Shown here piece after piece: positions 35,278 through 43,974 of a DNA stretch of 64,000 nucleotides. The stretch's first letter is position 1; each line of letters starts with the position of its first letter. Under the pieces are notes generated by a model. That model was given only the letters and a program-made list of their open reading frames with translations, did no database searches and was not told the origin of the DNA. Source of the DNA: an uncultured bacterium (GTDB taxonomy: Bacteria > Bacteroidota > Bacteroidia > Bacteroidales > Muribaculaceae). The stretch lies in contig CAJMMT010000005.1 in the NCBI GenBank assembly GCA_905214715.1, forward strand, positions 89,648 through 153,647, given 5' to 3'. Position numbers and translations under genes: made by a program.

Positions 35278-36152
35278 ATGAGTAGATTTGCAGTTCTTGT
35301 TACTTAATTTCTTGTATTCCTGTCAATTTATGCTTATCCCCAGCAAGAATATCTTGCTGAAAATGACTATAAATATGGAGGATACGAAATATCATGTGAT
35401 AACATTGCAGCGGACGGAATAGGGTCGTCATATATCGACCATACTTTCTCGCTGACGCAGAATGAAAATATATCCGATTACGAATGGAGATTTTGATTGA
35501 AAGATAAATCGGGATGTTATACTCTGGTATCGCAGGGAACTGATATTGATTTCACTATTGGAGAAATTAGTTCGCCTCATAATTATGATATCAATATCAA
35601 CGGGGATTTGGAAGGACGCATCGAATGCGATTACATAATAGATGGTAAGGAGTATAGCGCGCTTCCGTTTAATATTTTACTTGAATTGGAACCAATTATA
35701 TTGTCAATAGACAATATCTTGGTTGACAGAAAAGATTTTGGATTCAGTTTGAATTTCGATGTCAATTACAGGGGTTCTGACAGTGTAGTGGTAGAGATAG
35801 AGGAGGAATATAGCACTTCATTACGTTCATATAGATTTGACGAACCATTTGTCGCGCATATATTTACCGGTAACATATCATCTCTTTATTACAGTTGGGT
35901 AACGGTAATAGTAGAGAATAAATATGGGCGAGTATCTGAAACAATGGAATTTGAACCGGTTATCCTGGCAGTTCATTGGAAAATATATCGGAAGAGGATT
36001 GTGAGATTGAACTAATATCTCTGAATGGAACAGTAGCATACAAAGGAAGTCTGGAATATCTCTCCAGTATATGTATTCAACCGGGAATATATATAAGAAA
36101 GAAGTCGTATTCTGACGGGCAAATAATGACAGAAAAACTAATAATCAAATGA
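35278..36152 (+). pseudogene. Decayed type IX secreted-protein gene (two stops and a frameshift)
   Basis: From an ATG at 35278 the frame reads MSRFAVLVT, then a TAA at 35305, then a hydrophobic signal-peptide-like stretch (FLVFLSIYAYPQ). It continues with beta-rich sequence to a TGA at 35494, then runs open to about 35970. There the frame changes: the next frame carries IELISLNGTVAYKG, QPGIYIRKKSY and EKLIIK before TGA 36150, which is a clear type IX sorting domain. All parts are in order, so this was one gene of about 290 codons, now broken by two in-frame stops and one frameshift. The 172-codon piece from 35497 to 36015 has no good start and is unlikely to be expressed. The gene ends 10 bp before an inverted-repeat element. 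Confidence 0.8.
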
Positions 36153-36162
36153 GAGATTCATA

Positions 36163-36363
36163 TTAGAGAATGTTTGAATTTAACACGAATTTATAATTGA
36201 GAGATTACTTGGAAATTCTTTCCATCCCCCCGAAGGTCTTTTTTGGCTGTTTGCGCCAAGATTTCGTCGGTTACGGTGCCCGCACCGCGCCCTCCTCAAC
36301 TTGCGGAAACATCTCAAAAAATCCTCTTCGTGAGAATGGAAGTTAAATCCAAACATTCTCTAA
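36163..36363. mobile_element. 201-bp MITE-like element with 22-bp terminal inverted repeats, second copy
   Basis: Terminal repeats at 36163-36184 and 36342-36363 match 21 of 22 bases (outer end TTAGAGAATGTTTG). The reverse complement of the core (TGTTTCCGCAAGTTGA, GTGCGGGCACCG, CTTGGCGCAAACAGCC) aligns with the element at 20331-20516, although the terminal repeats have diverged. Non-coding now. Both ends carry TA at the outer edge. Confidence 0.6.
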
Positions 36364-36504
36364 GATTGAGAGGATTTTCAAGGGTTTTATGTTTCTTTTC
36401 GGAGGCGAGGGTCGAGGCCCGTAACGGAGAAAAGGAAGAATTTCCGGAAATAAGAATGATGTTTATCCGGAATATTTGATATATTAGAGCTATAATTTCA
36501 TTCC

Positions 36505-37416
36505 ATGGATTTGAACGCTCTCTTTTCCGATTTCGGTGATTATCTTCGTCTTGAACGTGGGCTCGCCTCCAATACTATCGAGGCGTATGCCTCAGACCTC
36601 GCCCATCTCGGTTTCTATCTGGAAAGCAACGGTATCGCGATAGAATCGCTGACACCTGACGATATACACAATTTCATGGCCTCGCTCAGAGATATAGGCA
36701 TCGGTGCCCGTTCTCAGGCCCGGTTGCTGAGCGCGGTCAAGGCTTTCTGCCGTTATCTTCTTGCCGAAGAGGTTATTGAAACCGATCCTGCGGCCAATAT
36801 CGAGACTCCTAAACTGGACCGCACGCTCCCCGACGTGCTCTCGGTAGAAGATATAGATGCAATGGAAAACGCCATCGACCCGGACAGTAACGAGGGGTTG
36901 CGTAACTTGGCTATCATCGAATTGCTGTACGGAAGCGGTCTCCGCGTCTCGGAACTGTGCGATGTGCGCATATCACGTATGAACCTTGACGAGGGGTGGC
37001 TGCTTGTTGAGGGTAAAGGGAGCAAGGAGCGGATGGTGCCTCTTTCACCGCGAAGCGTTTCGCTCATACGGCAGTGGCTTGCCGAGCGTTCGGCCATGAC
37101 TCCTAAGAAAGGGGATGGCGACATTCTTTTTTTGAACCGTCGCGGCGGCCGCCTCAGCCGGGTGATGATATTCTATATAGTGAGAGACCTGGCCGAAAGG
37201 GCCGGATTGGGCAAAAAAGTGTCGCCCCACACGCTGCGCCATAGCTTCGCCACCCACTTGCTGGAAGGAGGGGCCTCGCTGAGGGCCATTCAGGAAATGC
37301 TCGGCCACGAAAGTCTCTCCACCACCGAGATTTATGTCCATCTCGACCGCTCGCGCCTACGCACCGAGCTTCTACGCTGCCATCCGCATTTCAGAGAAAG
37401 GGTTCAGGGGCCTTAA
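36505..37416 (+). CDS. xerD: Tyrosine recombinase, XerD-like
   Basis: 303 residues, the normal size of XerC/XerD, which resolve chromosome dimers at dif together with FtsK. The N-terminal SAM-like core-binding domain (about 5-90: LRLERGLASNTIEAYASDL) is followed by the catalytic domain with all six residues: R147 in GLRVSEL, K171 in EGKGSKER, H242 and R245 in HTLRHSFATH, H268 in LGHES and the nucleophile Y277 in TTEIYVH. No island or att site is seen next to it, and the sequence has chromosomal composition, so a housekeeping role is more likely than an integrase. XerC versus XerD cannot be decided with certainty from the sequence alone. Confidence 0.88.
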   Translation: MDLNALFSDFGDYLRLERGLASNTIEAYASDLAHLGFYLESNGIAIESLTPDDIHNFMASLRDIGIGARSQARLLSAVKAFCRYLLAEEVIETDPAANIETPKLDRTLPDVLSVEDIDAMENAIDPDSNEGLRNLAIIELLYGSGLRVSELCDVRISRMNLDEGWLLVEGKGSKERMVPLSPRSVSLIRQWLAERSAMTPKKGDGDILFLNRRGGRLSRVMIFYIVRDLAERAGLGKKVSPHTLRHSFATHLLEGGASLRAIQEMLGHESLSTTEIYVHLDRSRLRTELLRCHPHFRERVQGP

Positions 37417-37501
37417 AGATTTTCGGTCTTTGACCTTGAAGAATTGCATGGAATTTACGAACAGAAACTATTATGTTATGGGAAAATCAATGAAATAAGA
37501 T

Positions 37502-37509
37502 TATCTTTG
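37502..37509 (+). promoter_or_regulatory. -7 box for the TPR-AraC regulator
   Basis: A perfect TATCTTTG at 37502-37509, with an expected start near 37516, 66 nt before the ATG at 37582. Confidence 0.5.
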
Positions 37510-37581
37510 TAATTTAAATGAAGATAATACCGACAAGCACTCTGTTAGAAATTTATTAAACATGCTCTACGTGACTTCGAT

Positions 37582-39342
37582 ATGAAAACGGTTTTATTGG
37601 TGTGGGTTGCTCTGTTTATGATGATACCGACAATGGTTGCCGGTATTGATTCAGACAACTATAAAATCAATCGTTCATGCCAGGCGCAGATCGACAGTGC
37701 GATATTGTATATGACACATCGGCGCTACACTGAATTGGCGCATCTTGGCGGTAAAATCGAATCCGCCGGTAAAAAGGATAAAGATAATGTAACCGAAAAT
37801 ATCGGCAAGGCATTGCGACTACGCGGCTTGGTGAACAGTTATTCGGATACCGGAACCTCCGATTATGCCATGTCTCTTTCCAATGTACAACGCTCTATCC
37901 TGGCAAAAACCGAGTCCGGAGTATTGGATTCCCTGACCATTGTCTCCATGAAACCGGAAATACGCGAGATGCTTTCCTACATCAATCTGGCACTCGCTTC
38001 TTTCTGTCTGAATTCAGACATGGACTATTCGCTCGCTATGGAATATGCAAGTAACGCCCGTCTGCTCGGACAAACCATACCGATGCCTATTGTCGAGGCG
38101 GAGGCTATGGGGTTGCTTTCATGCCTCATGCTTATCAATCATGACCCCGCAGGAATAAGGATATTTGAACAAGGATTGGTGAAAGCCAGAAAATCAGGTA
38201 ATGTATCGATGGTTTTCACCTTACTTGCCAATCTTGCCAATATGAAGTTCGAGGATGGGAAGCATGACGAGGCGTTCACTTATCTTCAGGAAGCTGATAA
38301 AGTCGCAGTCGCTAACGGAATGCGCAACGAACGAATATATATCCATACATTTTACGGTAATATCTATTCTCATCTGGAACGCTATGCGGAGGCGGAAAAA
38401 GAATATCTGAAAGCTGTAACTTCTCCTTATAAAGGGAACATATATTATTGGGGATATGCTCTTTACTCCTATGGAACCTTCCTCCAAGGGCAGCATCGTT
38501 ATGCCGAGGCATTGAAGGTATTCCGGACTGCCAAAAACGAGACCGCTCATTGCAAGCCGTTAAATTATTACGGTGGTGTACTTCAGGGCATAGTGGACTG
38601 TGAAGAAACGCTGGGGCATTATCGCGAAGCGTTGCAGGCATCGCGTGAGTATTCCGACTTTGTAGCCGACATGCAGTCGCGAGGACATGAAACCGATGCT
38701 TGTCTGTTCCATTTATGGGATGAGGTGTCAAAACAGAGGGAAACGAATGCTCTTCAGAAACTCGAACTGGCCGAGAAACAGCGGTCGTTGCTGATTCTCG
38801 GTGCGGTGGCACTCTTCATTCTTTTAGCTGCGGTGGCTGTAATAGTGATATGGAGACGTACTCGCAGTTATTACCGTAATCTTGTGAAGGCGAATCTGAA
38901 CTGGCTTGAAGAGACACGTCAGGAAGAAGGACGTATGAAAGCGGATGTTACTACCAAAGAAATCCCCGATGAAAGAAAGAATATCTATTTAGATAAGCTC
39001 GACCGGTTGATGAAGGAGGATAAAATATATCGTGAAGCTGATCTGACACTTGAAAAAGCCGCGATGATGGTGGGGACTAACAGAACATATCTGTCGCAGA
39101 TTATCAATGAGAAAACAGGGTCGTCCTATTCCACCTACGTGAACGAATTCCGCCTGTGCGAGGCTATGGAGATTCTTTCGAATCCGGACTGCAAGGACCC
39201 GATGAAAGCGGTTGCGGCAAAAGTCGGATTTGCGTCGCTGTCGAACTTCTATACATTGTTCAAGCAGAAGACCGGTATCTCGCCGGCTGTTTTCCAGAAG
39301 ACGGCAAGTAAGTTGAGGGGAGAAGGGGGCATCAGTCGTTAG
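37582..39342 (+). CDS. Membrane-bound regulator: periplasmic TPR domain, one membrane helix, AraC-type DNA-binding domain
   Basis: 586 residues: signal peptide about 1-21 (ending TMVAG), TPR-like helical pairs (about 60-385; for example YIHTFYGNIYSHLERYAEAEKEYLKAV), a membrane helix about 400-422 (LLILGAVALFILLAAVAVIVIW), a short linker and a C-terminal AraC/XylS double helix-turn-helix (about 480-580; LTLEKAAMMVGTNRTYLSQIIN, VGFASLSNFYTLFKQKTGISP). The design resembles hybrid two-component regulators of Bacteroidetes without the kinase: the outside domain would sense a signal and the DNA-binding domain works while tethered to the membrane. The target genes are unknown; the convergent secreted-protein genes at 39425-43651 are neighbours only. 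Confidence 0.85.
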   Translation: MKTVLLVWVALFMMIPTMVAGIDSDNYKINRSCQAQIDSAILYMTHRRYTELAHLGGKIESAGKKDKDNVTENIGKALRLRGLVNSYSDTGTSDYAMSLSNVQRSILAKTESGVLDSLTIVSMKPEIREMLSYINLALASFCLNSDMDYSLAMEYASNARLLGQTIPMPIVEAEAMGLLSCLMLINHDPAGIRIFEQGLVKARKSGNVSMVFTLLANLANMKFEDGKHDEAFTYLQEADKVAVANGMRNERIYIHTFYGNIYSHLERYAEAEKEYLKAVTSPYKGNIYYWGYALYSYGTFLQGQHRYAEALKVFRTAKNETAHCKPLNYYGGVLQGIVDCEETLGHYREALQASREYSDFVADMQSRGHETDACLFHLWDEVSKQRETNALQKLELAEKQRSLLILGAVALFILLAAVAVIVIWRRTRSYYRNLVKANLNWLEETRQEEGRMKADVTTKEIPDERKNIYLDKLDRLMKEDKIYREADLTLEKAAMMVGTNRTYLSQIINEKTGSSYSTYVNEFRLCEAMEILSNPDCKDPMKAVAAKVGFASLSNFYTLFKQKTGISPAVFQKTASKLRGEGGISR

Positions 39343-39414
39343 TCATTTGTCATTTGTCATTTGTCATCGGTTTTAACTATCCTAACATCCTAATGACAAA
39401 TGACAAATGACTAA
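39339..39414. terminator. Bidirectional terminator built from TGACAAA repeats, starting at a stop codon
   Basis: Perfect 22-bp arms (39339-39360 and 39393-39414), made of GTCATTT / AAATGAC units, with a 32-nt loop. The left arm overlaps the stop codon of the plus-strand gene; the right arm lies 10 bp from the stop of the minus-strand gene at 39425. Confidence 0.6.
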
Positions 39415-39424
39415 TAACAAACGA

Positions 39425-40468
39425 CTAATGTCTAATGACTACCTTGGTTGCTTTTCCTCCGGATACCTTTATGTACATTCCGGCGGGTTTGGCAAGACGG
39501 CGCCCCATCAGGTCATAGTATGCGATATCGTTGTCGGAAGCATTTACCGTTGCTACACCAACGCCCTCATGAATAACGGAGAATTTCAGTTCCAGACGAC
39601 CGCCGGCGTAGATGCCTCTGATCATAGGGTCCGCCGAGGCTTCATCGCGGTTGATTCTCACTATGCCCCAGCGAGCCGGGAAGACGAGCGTATTGTCGTT
39701 CTCGATAGTGCAGGTAAGGCCTTTCGTGAACTGGAGACCCGGGTTCTGATAATCGCCACTGAAAGCGGTTATGGTGCAGAGGTAATTGTCCTCGTACCAT
39801 CCCACTGTGTTGGGAGTCTCGGGATCTGCCAATGTGGCGGTGGAGGTACTTTCATCAATGATGAAAGTCATGGGTCCCAGCTCATCGGTCAAATTCGGAT
39901 TGAAGCCGTCAATCGTCAGTCGGTTGTTTTCAAACTGTGCCAGCAGTGCCACAGTGCCGTTGGTCTGCTGCAATGCGGAACTCTGATAGGTATATGTCAT
40001 CGTGGCGTTGGGGCGTACCATCTCGGCTGCTTTTACCACGTATGCTATGTCGTTGTCGTACTGAGGGTAAATGAAACCCCATATGCCTTCAAATACGATT
40101 TTACCTTCGGTTTCGAAACTTGCAGTCACAGGCCCCTCCGTCAGGACGAAATCCCCTTCGGTTTCCTTGAGAAGTGCCAGGCTTACACAACTGCCCCAGT
40201 AATTGCCTTCCTGACCGGCTTGAAATGTAAGGGTTTTCGCTTCCTCATCGACAATGGCTTTAAGAACGGTACCATTGAAGCTGGTGCTGATAATTCCACT
40301 GACCTCGACAATATCGGGTGTATCTGTAGCGGAGATGGTAACTGTGGTTCGCGAGGTAGAACCGTAGTCATCGGTAGTGTTCATCAGATAGGAGCCGGTG
40401 ATGTCATCGGCGGCATACGCGCATGCGGCGGCACTCATGACAGCGGCAATAAATAAAGTCTTTTTCAT
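39425..40468 (-). CDS. Secreted protein with two beta-barrel-like repeats and type IX sorting domain
   Basis: 347 residues, signal peptide about 1-19 (ending CAYA). Two similar halves of about 130-150 residues follow: each starts with a short strand (GSYLMNTTDDYG; MTYTYQSSALQQ) and ends with a G/R-W-G-I/F motif (GIWGFIYPQYDND; ARWGIVRINRDEA), suggesting a duplicated lipocalin-like or beta-sandwich fold. The C-terminus (IAYYDLMGRRLA, AGMYIKVSGGKATKVVIRH) is a type IX sorting domain. No enzyme motif is seen. It begins 12 bp after the stop of the gene at 40481 and is probably in an operon with it. Confidence 0.75.
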   Translation of the reverse strand: MKKTLFIAAVMSAAACAYAADDITGSYLMNTTDDYGSTSRTTVTISATDTPDIVEVSGIISTSFNGTVLKAIVDEEAKTLTFQAGQEGNYWGSCVSLALLKETEGDFVLTEGPVTASFETEGKIVFEGIWGFIYPQYDNDIAYVVKAAEMVRPNATMTYTYQSSALQQTNGTVALLAQFENNRLTIDGFNPNLTDELGPMTFIIDESTSTATLADPETPNTVGWYEDNYLCTITAFSGDYQNPGLQFTKGLTCTIENDNTLVFPARWGIVRINRDEASADPMIRGIYAGGRLELKFSVIHEGVGVATVNASDNDIAYYDLMGRRLAKPAGMYIKVSGGKATKVVIRH

Positions 40469-40480
40469 GTCTTTTATGTT

Positions 40481-43400
40481 TTATTTCAATATTTTAGTTG
40501 ATTTGACCGTACCGTTGTCATATTCAGTGGTTACGATGGTCAGGCCCTTGTCTGAGGGTCGGTTCAGACGCTGGCCGTCGGCTGAATGATAGAGTGTGCG
40601 TACAGGCTTGGCAACGGATGATTCGATTGCAGATACGCCCGAGGGGTCGTAGTCATAAACTACCACGTCATCGAGTTTTACCATATAGATACCTTCGCTG
40701 TCGTGATGACGGAAAGCGGCATGCATCTCCTTGCCGGCATATTCCGAAAGGTCTATCTGATGGAAATGCCATTCGGTGTCGTCAAGTTTTTCGGTGGCGA
40801 CTTCCTTGTAGTTTTTAATGTCAAACGGAGCTTCGGGATCAAAGGCCCCCTCGGCCACGTATACCGAATAGATGTCTCCGGGACGTTCTATAAAGTCGCC
40901 GGCGGCATACCATGTAAGCCATGCTCCATCTGCAGGCACTTCGAACGACGGAGAAAGTGTCCAGTTGTCAGGACGGAAGGTTCGCCAAGTGCCGTTGAAG
41001 TAGTCTCCTGAGAAAGATACCACGCATTCCTCGCCTCCATGGACGTGGTTCTTAGGATATCCGCCGAATACATTGAAGGCGAGATTCCAACAATCCCCGT
41101 CTCCGTCGCGGTCGTAGATAGCCCAGTTGGCGGCATCATCCTCGAAATCCTCGAGCATAATTATGCCGTCGGTAGAGATGGCATCTCCCGAGACTTTGAG
41201 CTCATAGTCACCGATAGAAGTGATGAATGTCATCGTAGCCTCATGGTGTCCGTCGCTGTAAGGGGCGAAGTATACCGGTACGTTGAGATATTGGTTGAAC
41301 ACTGCTGTAGTCGAGGGGCAGTCGCCGTAGAAATCGCCGTCGCATACTATCTCGTAAATCTCGAGAGGCGTAGTAGACATGTTGAGGAAGGTAACGCTCT
41401 TGGCAGTTTCCTTGCCTACATGTACTGGTTCAAACTCCACTTCCGATTCAATCATCACCGCGGCATCCTCGTCGGGTATCAGTTCGAGTGATAGGTCGTA
41501 GATTTCAACGCGGTCTTCACCTCCGTAGGCATTGTCGCCGTACTGAAGATAGTTGAATGACACGTAACATTCACCCGGGGTGCACATCAGCGGCATCAAA
41601 TCGGGCTCCTCGAAATACGGGAACAGGGAAGAGTCCATGTCATGCTGGCCACAGACAACGGTATAATGCTGTTGCTGTTCCGTCTTTATACCTATTAAGA
41701 GGTAATCTGTCCACATTCCGTTGACAGCCTCGTCGCAGTCTATCCTGCCTTTCCAACCGAGGCGTCCGAAATAACCTTCGGGAACGTTGAAATTGGCTGT
41801 GAGGCTGCAGGATGTAATTTCCCTGTCGGGTACCTTGGCGGTGCTGTTGTATGCCTTGCCGTTTTCAATAAGGAAAGGATTCTGCTCGTCTGTCTGGAAT
41901 GTGAAGTCGCCCGAGGCAACGATGGTCTGGAAGTCAGGCATTTCGCGTACAAGGGCCGAGCAGGGTATCGTGTAGGAACCCGCCGAGGTCTCGACGGTTA
42001 TTTCCTCGTCATACTGTCCGGGAGCAGTGGCACTGAACTTGACGATCATGTTCATCTCTTCGAGCGAGCCTACGGCTTCAGGAATATCGGAGTTCGAGAA
42101 GTGCTCGGAGGGGGTTACAGACAGTATCCCAAGCGGTTGCGTTCCTGTGTTGAGCAGTTTTAAGTCGACATATTTTCCGACTGCCTGACCCTGTTTTAAA
42201 AGCGAATTGGGGAAGATGAGACCGGGGGTGAGAATGTGCGCTTCGTTGGCTTCCATTGGTTTCTCTTCGAAGCACAATGCTCCTACATACATAAAATCGT
42301 TCTCATTGAAAAACGCAGCAAAGTTCAGCAGGTAGTTGAACTCAACAGTATGGCTGCCTTCTCCGAACATCACCTCACCTGAGATATCCTTGTTGATCAT
42401 TTCGGTATAACATCCCCATTCATTACCGTCGACTATGACGGAGGGAATGGCATAATAGGTATTGCTTGTCGAGGCGCCTTTCCATGAGAACGTGCCCACA
42501 TGTCCGGGTGATACATTGACTGTGACCCGTAGATATGATGATGTAATGCTTCCGGCCCCTGTAAGCTCGGAGCGTGCGCTCCGCTGTCCGTCAGCATCAT
42601 AGGGTACGAACGGAAAATTTGCTCCTGTATAGAATGTCATTTCTCCCTTGTCAATAAGGTATGAGAAGTCAGGCATCTGGAGAGCGTGGCCGTAGGTGTC
42701 GATATTCACATTTCTGTCGGCGCATGAAATCGATATCGCACCATGTTTGTCTCCGATAGTCTCCGGAGTGAACACAGCTTTAACATCAGTGGTCTTGTTG
42801 GCTGCCAAGGTCAAGCTGTTTTTAGCCACCTTGAAATCACCTTCTGTAGTTACGGAGGCATTCAGCGGAGCGTTGCCAAGGTTGAATATCCTGATGTTAT
42901 TTTCAATGGACTCTCCGGCATAGCAAGAGCCGAAGTCGAGGTCTGTGGTGAATGTAACGGGACGGCTTACCGTGAGGTCTCCGTTCATCAAGGCTCCTTT
43001 ATAGATGCATTTGAAACCCACGAATGAACCTGTGGAATCGTACATCATGGCACCGAAGTTCTGCGTCGTGCTAACAGTTCCGTCGGCGTTTATGTGAAAC
43101 TGCAGTTCCTCCTCGGGCGACATCTGCCCCGTGTGGTCGACAGTTCCGCATATGAGTGCGGACGGATACGCGCCGAAGATATTTCCGACGAGTGTCGCTT
43201 TGTCAAGCTGATGCGGGGTCGGGATTGATATGGTGTTGGTGTTTTGGTCGTATTTGCCGGTTATGTCGAACTCCTGTGAGCCATCGAACGGGTAACCTTC
43301 CACGAGATTGAAAAGATTGGAGATGGTTGCGGTGGTGCCGTTTATGGAGATTGAGACATCGTAACTCAGGAAGTCTCCTCCGGAGTATGAGAATACGGTT

Positions 43401-43651
43401 CCACCGTCGGCATAAAAGCTTTGGAAAGCTCCGCGATAGGTGTAGGTTTCTCCTTCGGAAACCCGGCGGATTGTTTTTTTCGGACGGAAGGTTTCAGCGT
43501 GGGCGACCGGCTGTTCCGGCCGGTTGACGGTGCATGGCACCGAGATGTTGAGAGGGTCGGCCTTATGTCTGGCCTGTCTGGTTCCCGGAGGTGCTGCCAA
43601 CGCCGAAAGCGAAAGCAGGCCGGCAGCCAGTAAAAGGTAATGACGTAACAT
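40481..43651 (-). CDS. Large secreted multidomain protein with choice-of-anchor domains and type IX sorting
   Basis: 1056 residues, signal peptide about 1-19 (ending LSALAA). The N-terminal part (about 70-215) is a beta domain of unknown type. Three or more Ig-like 'choice-of-anchor D'/ASH-type modules follow (FGSCYAGESIENNIRIFNLGNAPL; GKYVDLKLLNTGTQPLGI; FEPVHVGKETAKSVTFLNMSTTPLEI), alternating with domains that start PDFSYLIDKGEMTF and PDFQTIVASGDFTF, an evident duplication. A choice-of-anchor J-type domain (about 850-1000; AWLTWYAAGDF, HAAFRHHDSEGIYMVKLDDVVV) precedes the type IX sorting domain (LYHSADGQRLNRPSDKGLTIV). It is probably a surface protein binding glycan or protein. First gene of a two-gene leftward unit. 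Confidence 0.78.
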   Translation of the reverse strand: MLRHYLLLAAGLLSLSALAAPPGTRQARHKADPLNISVPCTVNRPEQPVAHAETFRPKKTIRRVSEGETYTYRGAFQSFYADGGTVFSYSGGDFLSYDVSISINGTTATISNLFNLVEGYPFDGSQEFDITGKYDQNTNTISIPTPHQLDKATLVGNIFGAYPSALICGTVDHTGQMSPEEELQFHINADGTVSTTQNFGAMMYDSTGSFVGFKCIYKGALMNGDLTVSRPVTFTTDLDFGSCYAGESIENNIRIFNLGNAPLNASVTTEGDFKVAKNSLTLAANKTTDVKAVFTPETIGDKHGAISISCADRNVNIDTYGHALQMPDFSYLIDKGEMTFYTGANFPFVPYDADGQRSARSELTGAGSITSSYLRVTVNVSPGHVGTFSWKGASTSNTYYAIPSVIVDGNEWGCYTEMINKDISGEVMFGEGSHTVEFNYLLNFAAFFNENDFMYVGALCFEEKPMEANEAHILTPGLIFPNSLLKQGQAVGKYVDLKLLNTGTQPLGILSVTPSEHFSNSDIPEAVGSLEEMNMIVKFSATAPGQYDEEITVETSAGSYTIPCSALVREMPDFQTIVASGDFTFQTDEQNPFLIENGKAYNSTAKVPDREITSCSLTANFNVPEGYFGRLGWKGRIDCDEAVNGMWTDYLLIGIKTEQQQHYTVVCGQHDMDSSLFPYFEEPDLMPLMCTPGECYVSFNYLQYGDNAYGGEDRVEIYDLSLELIPDEDAAVMIESEVEFEPVHVGKETAKSVTFLNMSTTPLEIYEIVCDGDFYGDCPSTTAVFNQYLNVPVYFAPYSDGHHEATMTFITSIGDYELKVSGDAISTDGIIMLEDFEDDAANWAIYDRDGDGDCWNLAFNVFGGYPKNHVHGGEECVVSFSGDYFNGTWRTFRPDNWTLSPSFEVPADGAWLTWYAAGDFIERPGDIYSVYVAEGAFDPEAPFDIKNYKEVATEKLDDTEWHFHQIDLSEYAGKEMHAAFRHHDSEGIYMVKLDDVVVYDYDPSGVSAIESSVAKPVRTLYHSADGQRLNRPSDKGLTIVTTEYDNGTVKSTKILK

Positions 43652-43750
43652 AAATATAGGTTTATTTTGTATGGTTTGTAGTGTGATCTTTCATCCTGTT
43701 TCCGGGTGCGTTCCGGCAATCCGGATGAAAATTCTTTATTTGCTTTATCG

Positions 43751-43758
43751 CAAATTTA
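43751..43758 (-). promoter_or_regulatory. -7 box for the leftward gene at 43651
   Basis: The minus strand reads TAAATTTG, fitting TAnnTTTG, about 100 bp before the ATG. The -33 element is unclear. Confidence 0.35.
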
Positions 43759-43937
43759 ATAATTCAGCGGTTTGTGCTATAAGAATGGGAATTTTTAAGA
43801 TTCAAAATACACAATTTTACCTTTTTGAAGTTGTAAGTTGGAGATAATCGGGAACTTTGACTGTCAGATTCAACTTGTTTTGTGAATTCCGGGAGTTTTG
43901 TGAATTATTGGAATTGTGAATGTTTGGGAATTTTCAT

Positions 43938-43945
43938 TATCTTTG
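43938..43945 (+). promoter_or_regulatory. -7 box for the nucleoside kinase gene
   Basis: A perfect TATCTTTG at 43938-43945, with transcription expected near 43952. It decides the start of the next gene: translation must begin at the ATG at 43975 and not at the in-frame ATG at 43882. Confidence 0.55.
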
Positions 43946-43974
43946 TAGTGTACATAAATGTGCGCTTTTTGCCG

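Noticed and set aside
36505..37416. Integrase marking a genomic island
   Set aside because: Typical XerD size and motifs, core-like composition and no att repeats or tRNA next to it.
39407..40456. 349-codon plus-strand frame opposite the secreted protein at 39425
   Set aside because: The minus frame has signal peptide and sorting domain; the plus frame has none.
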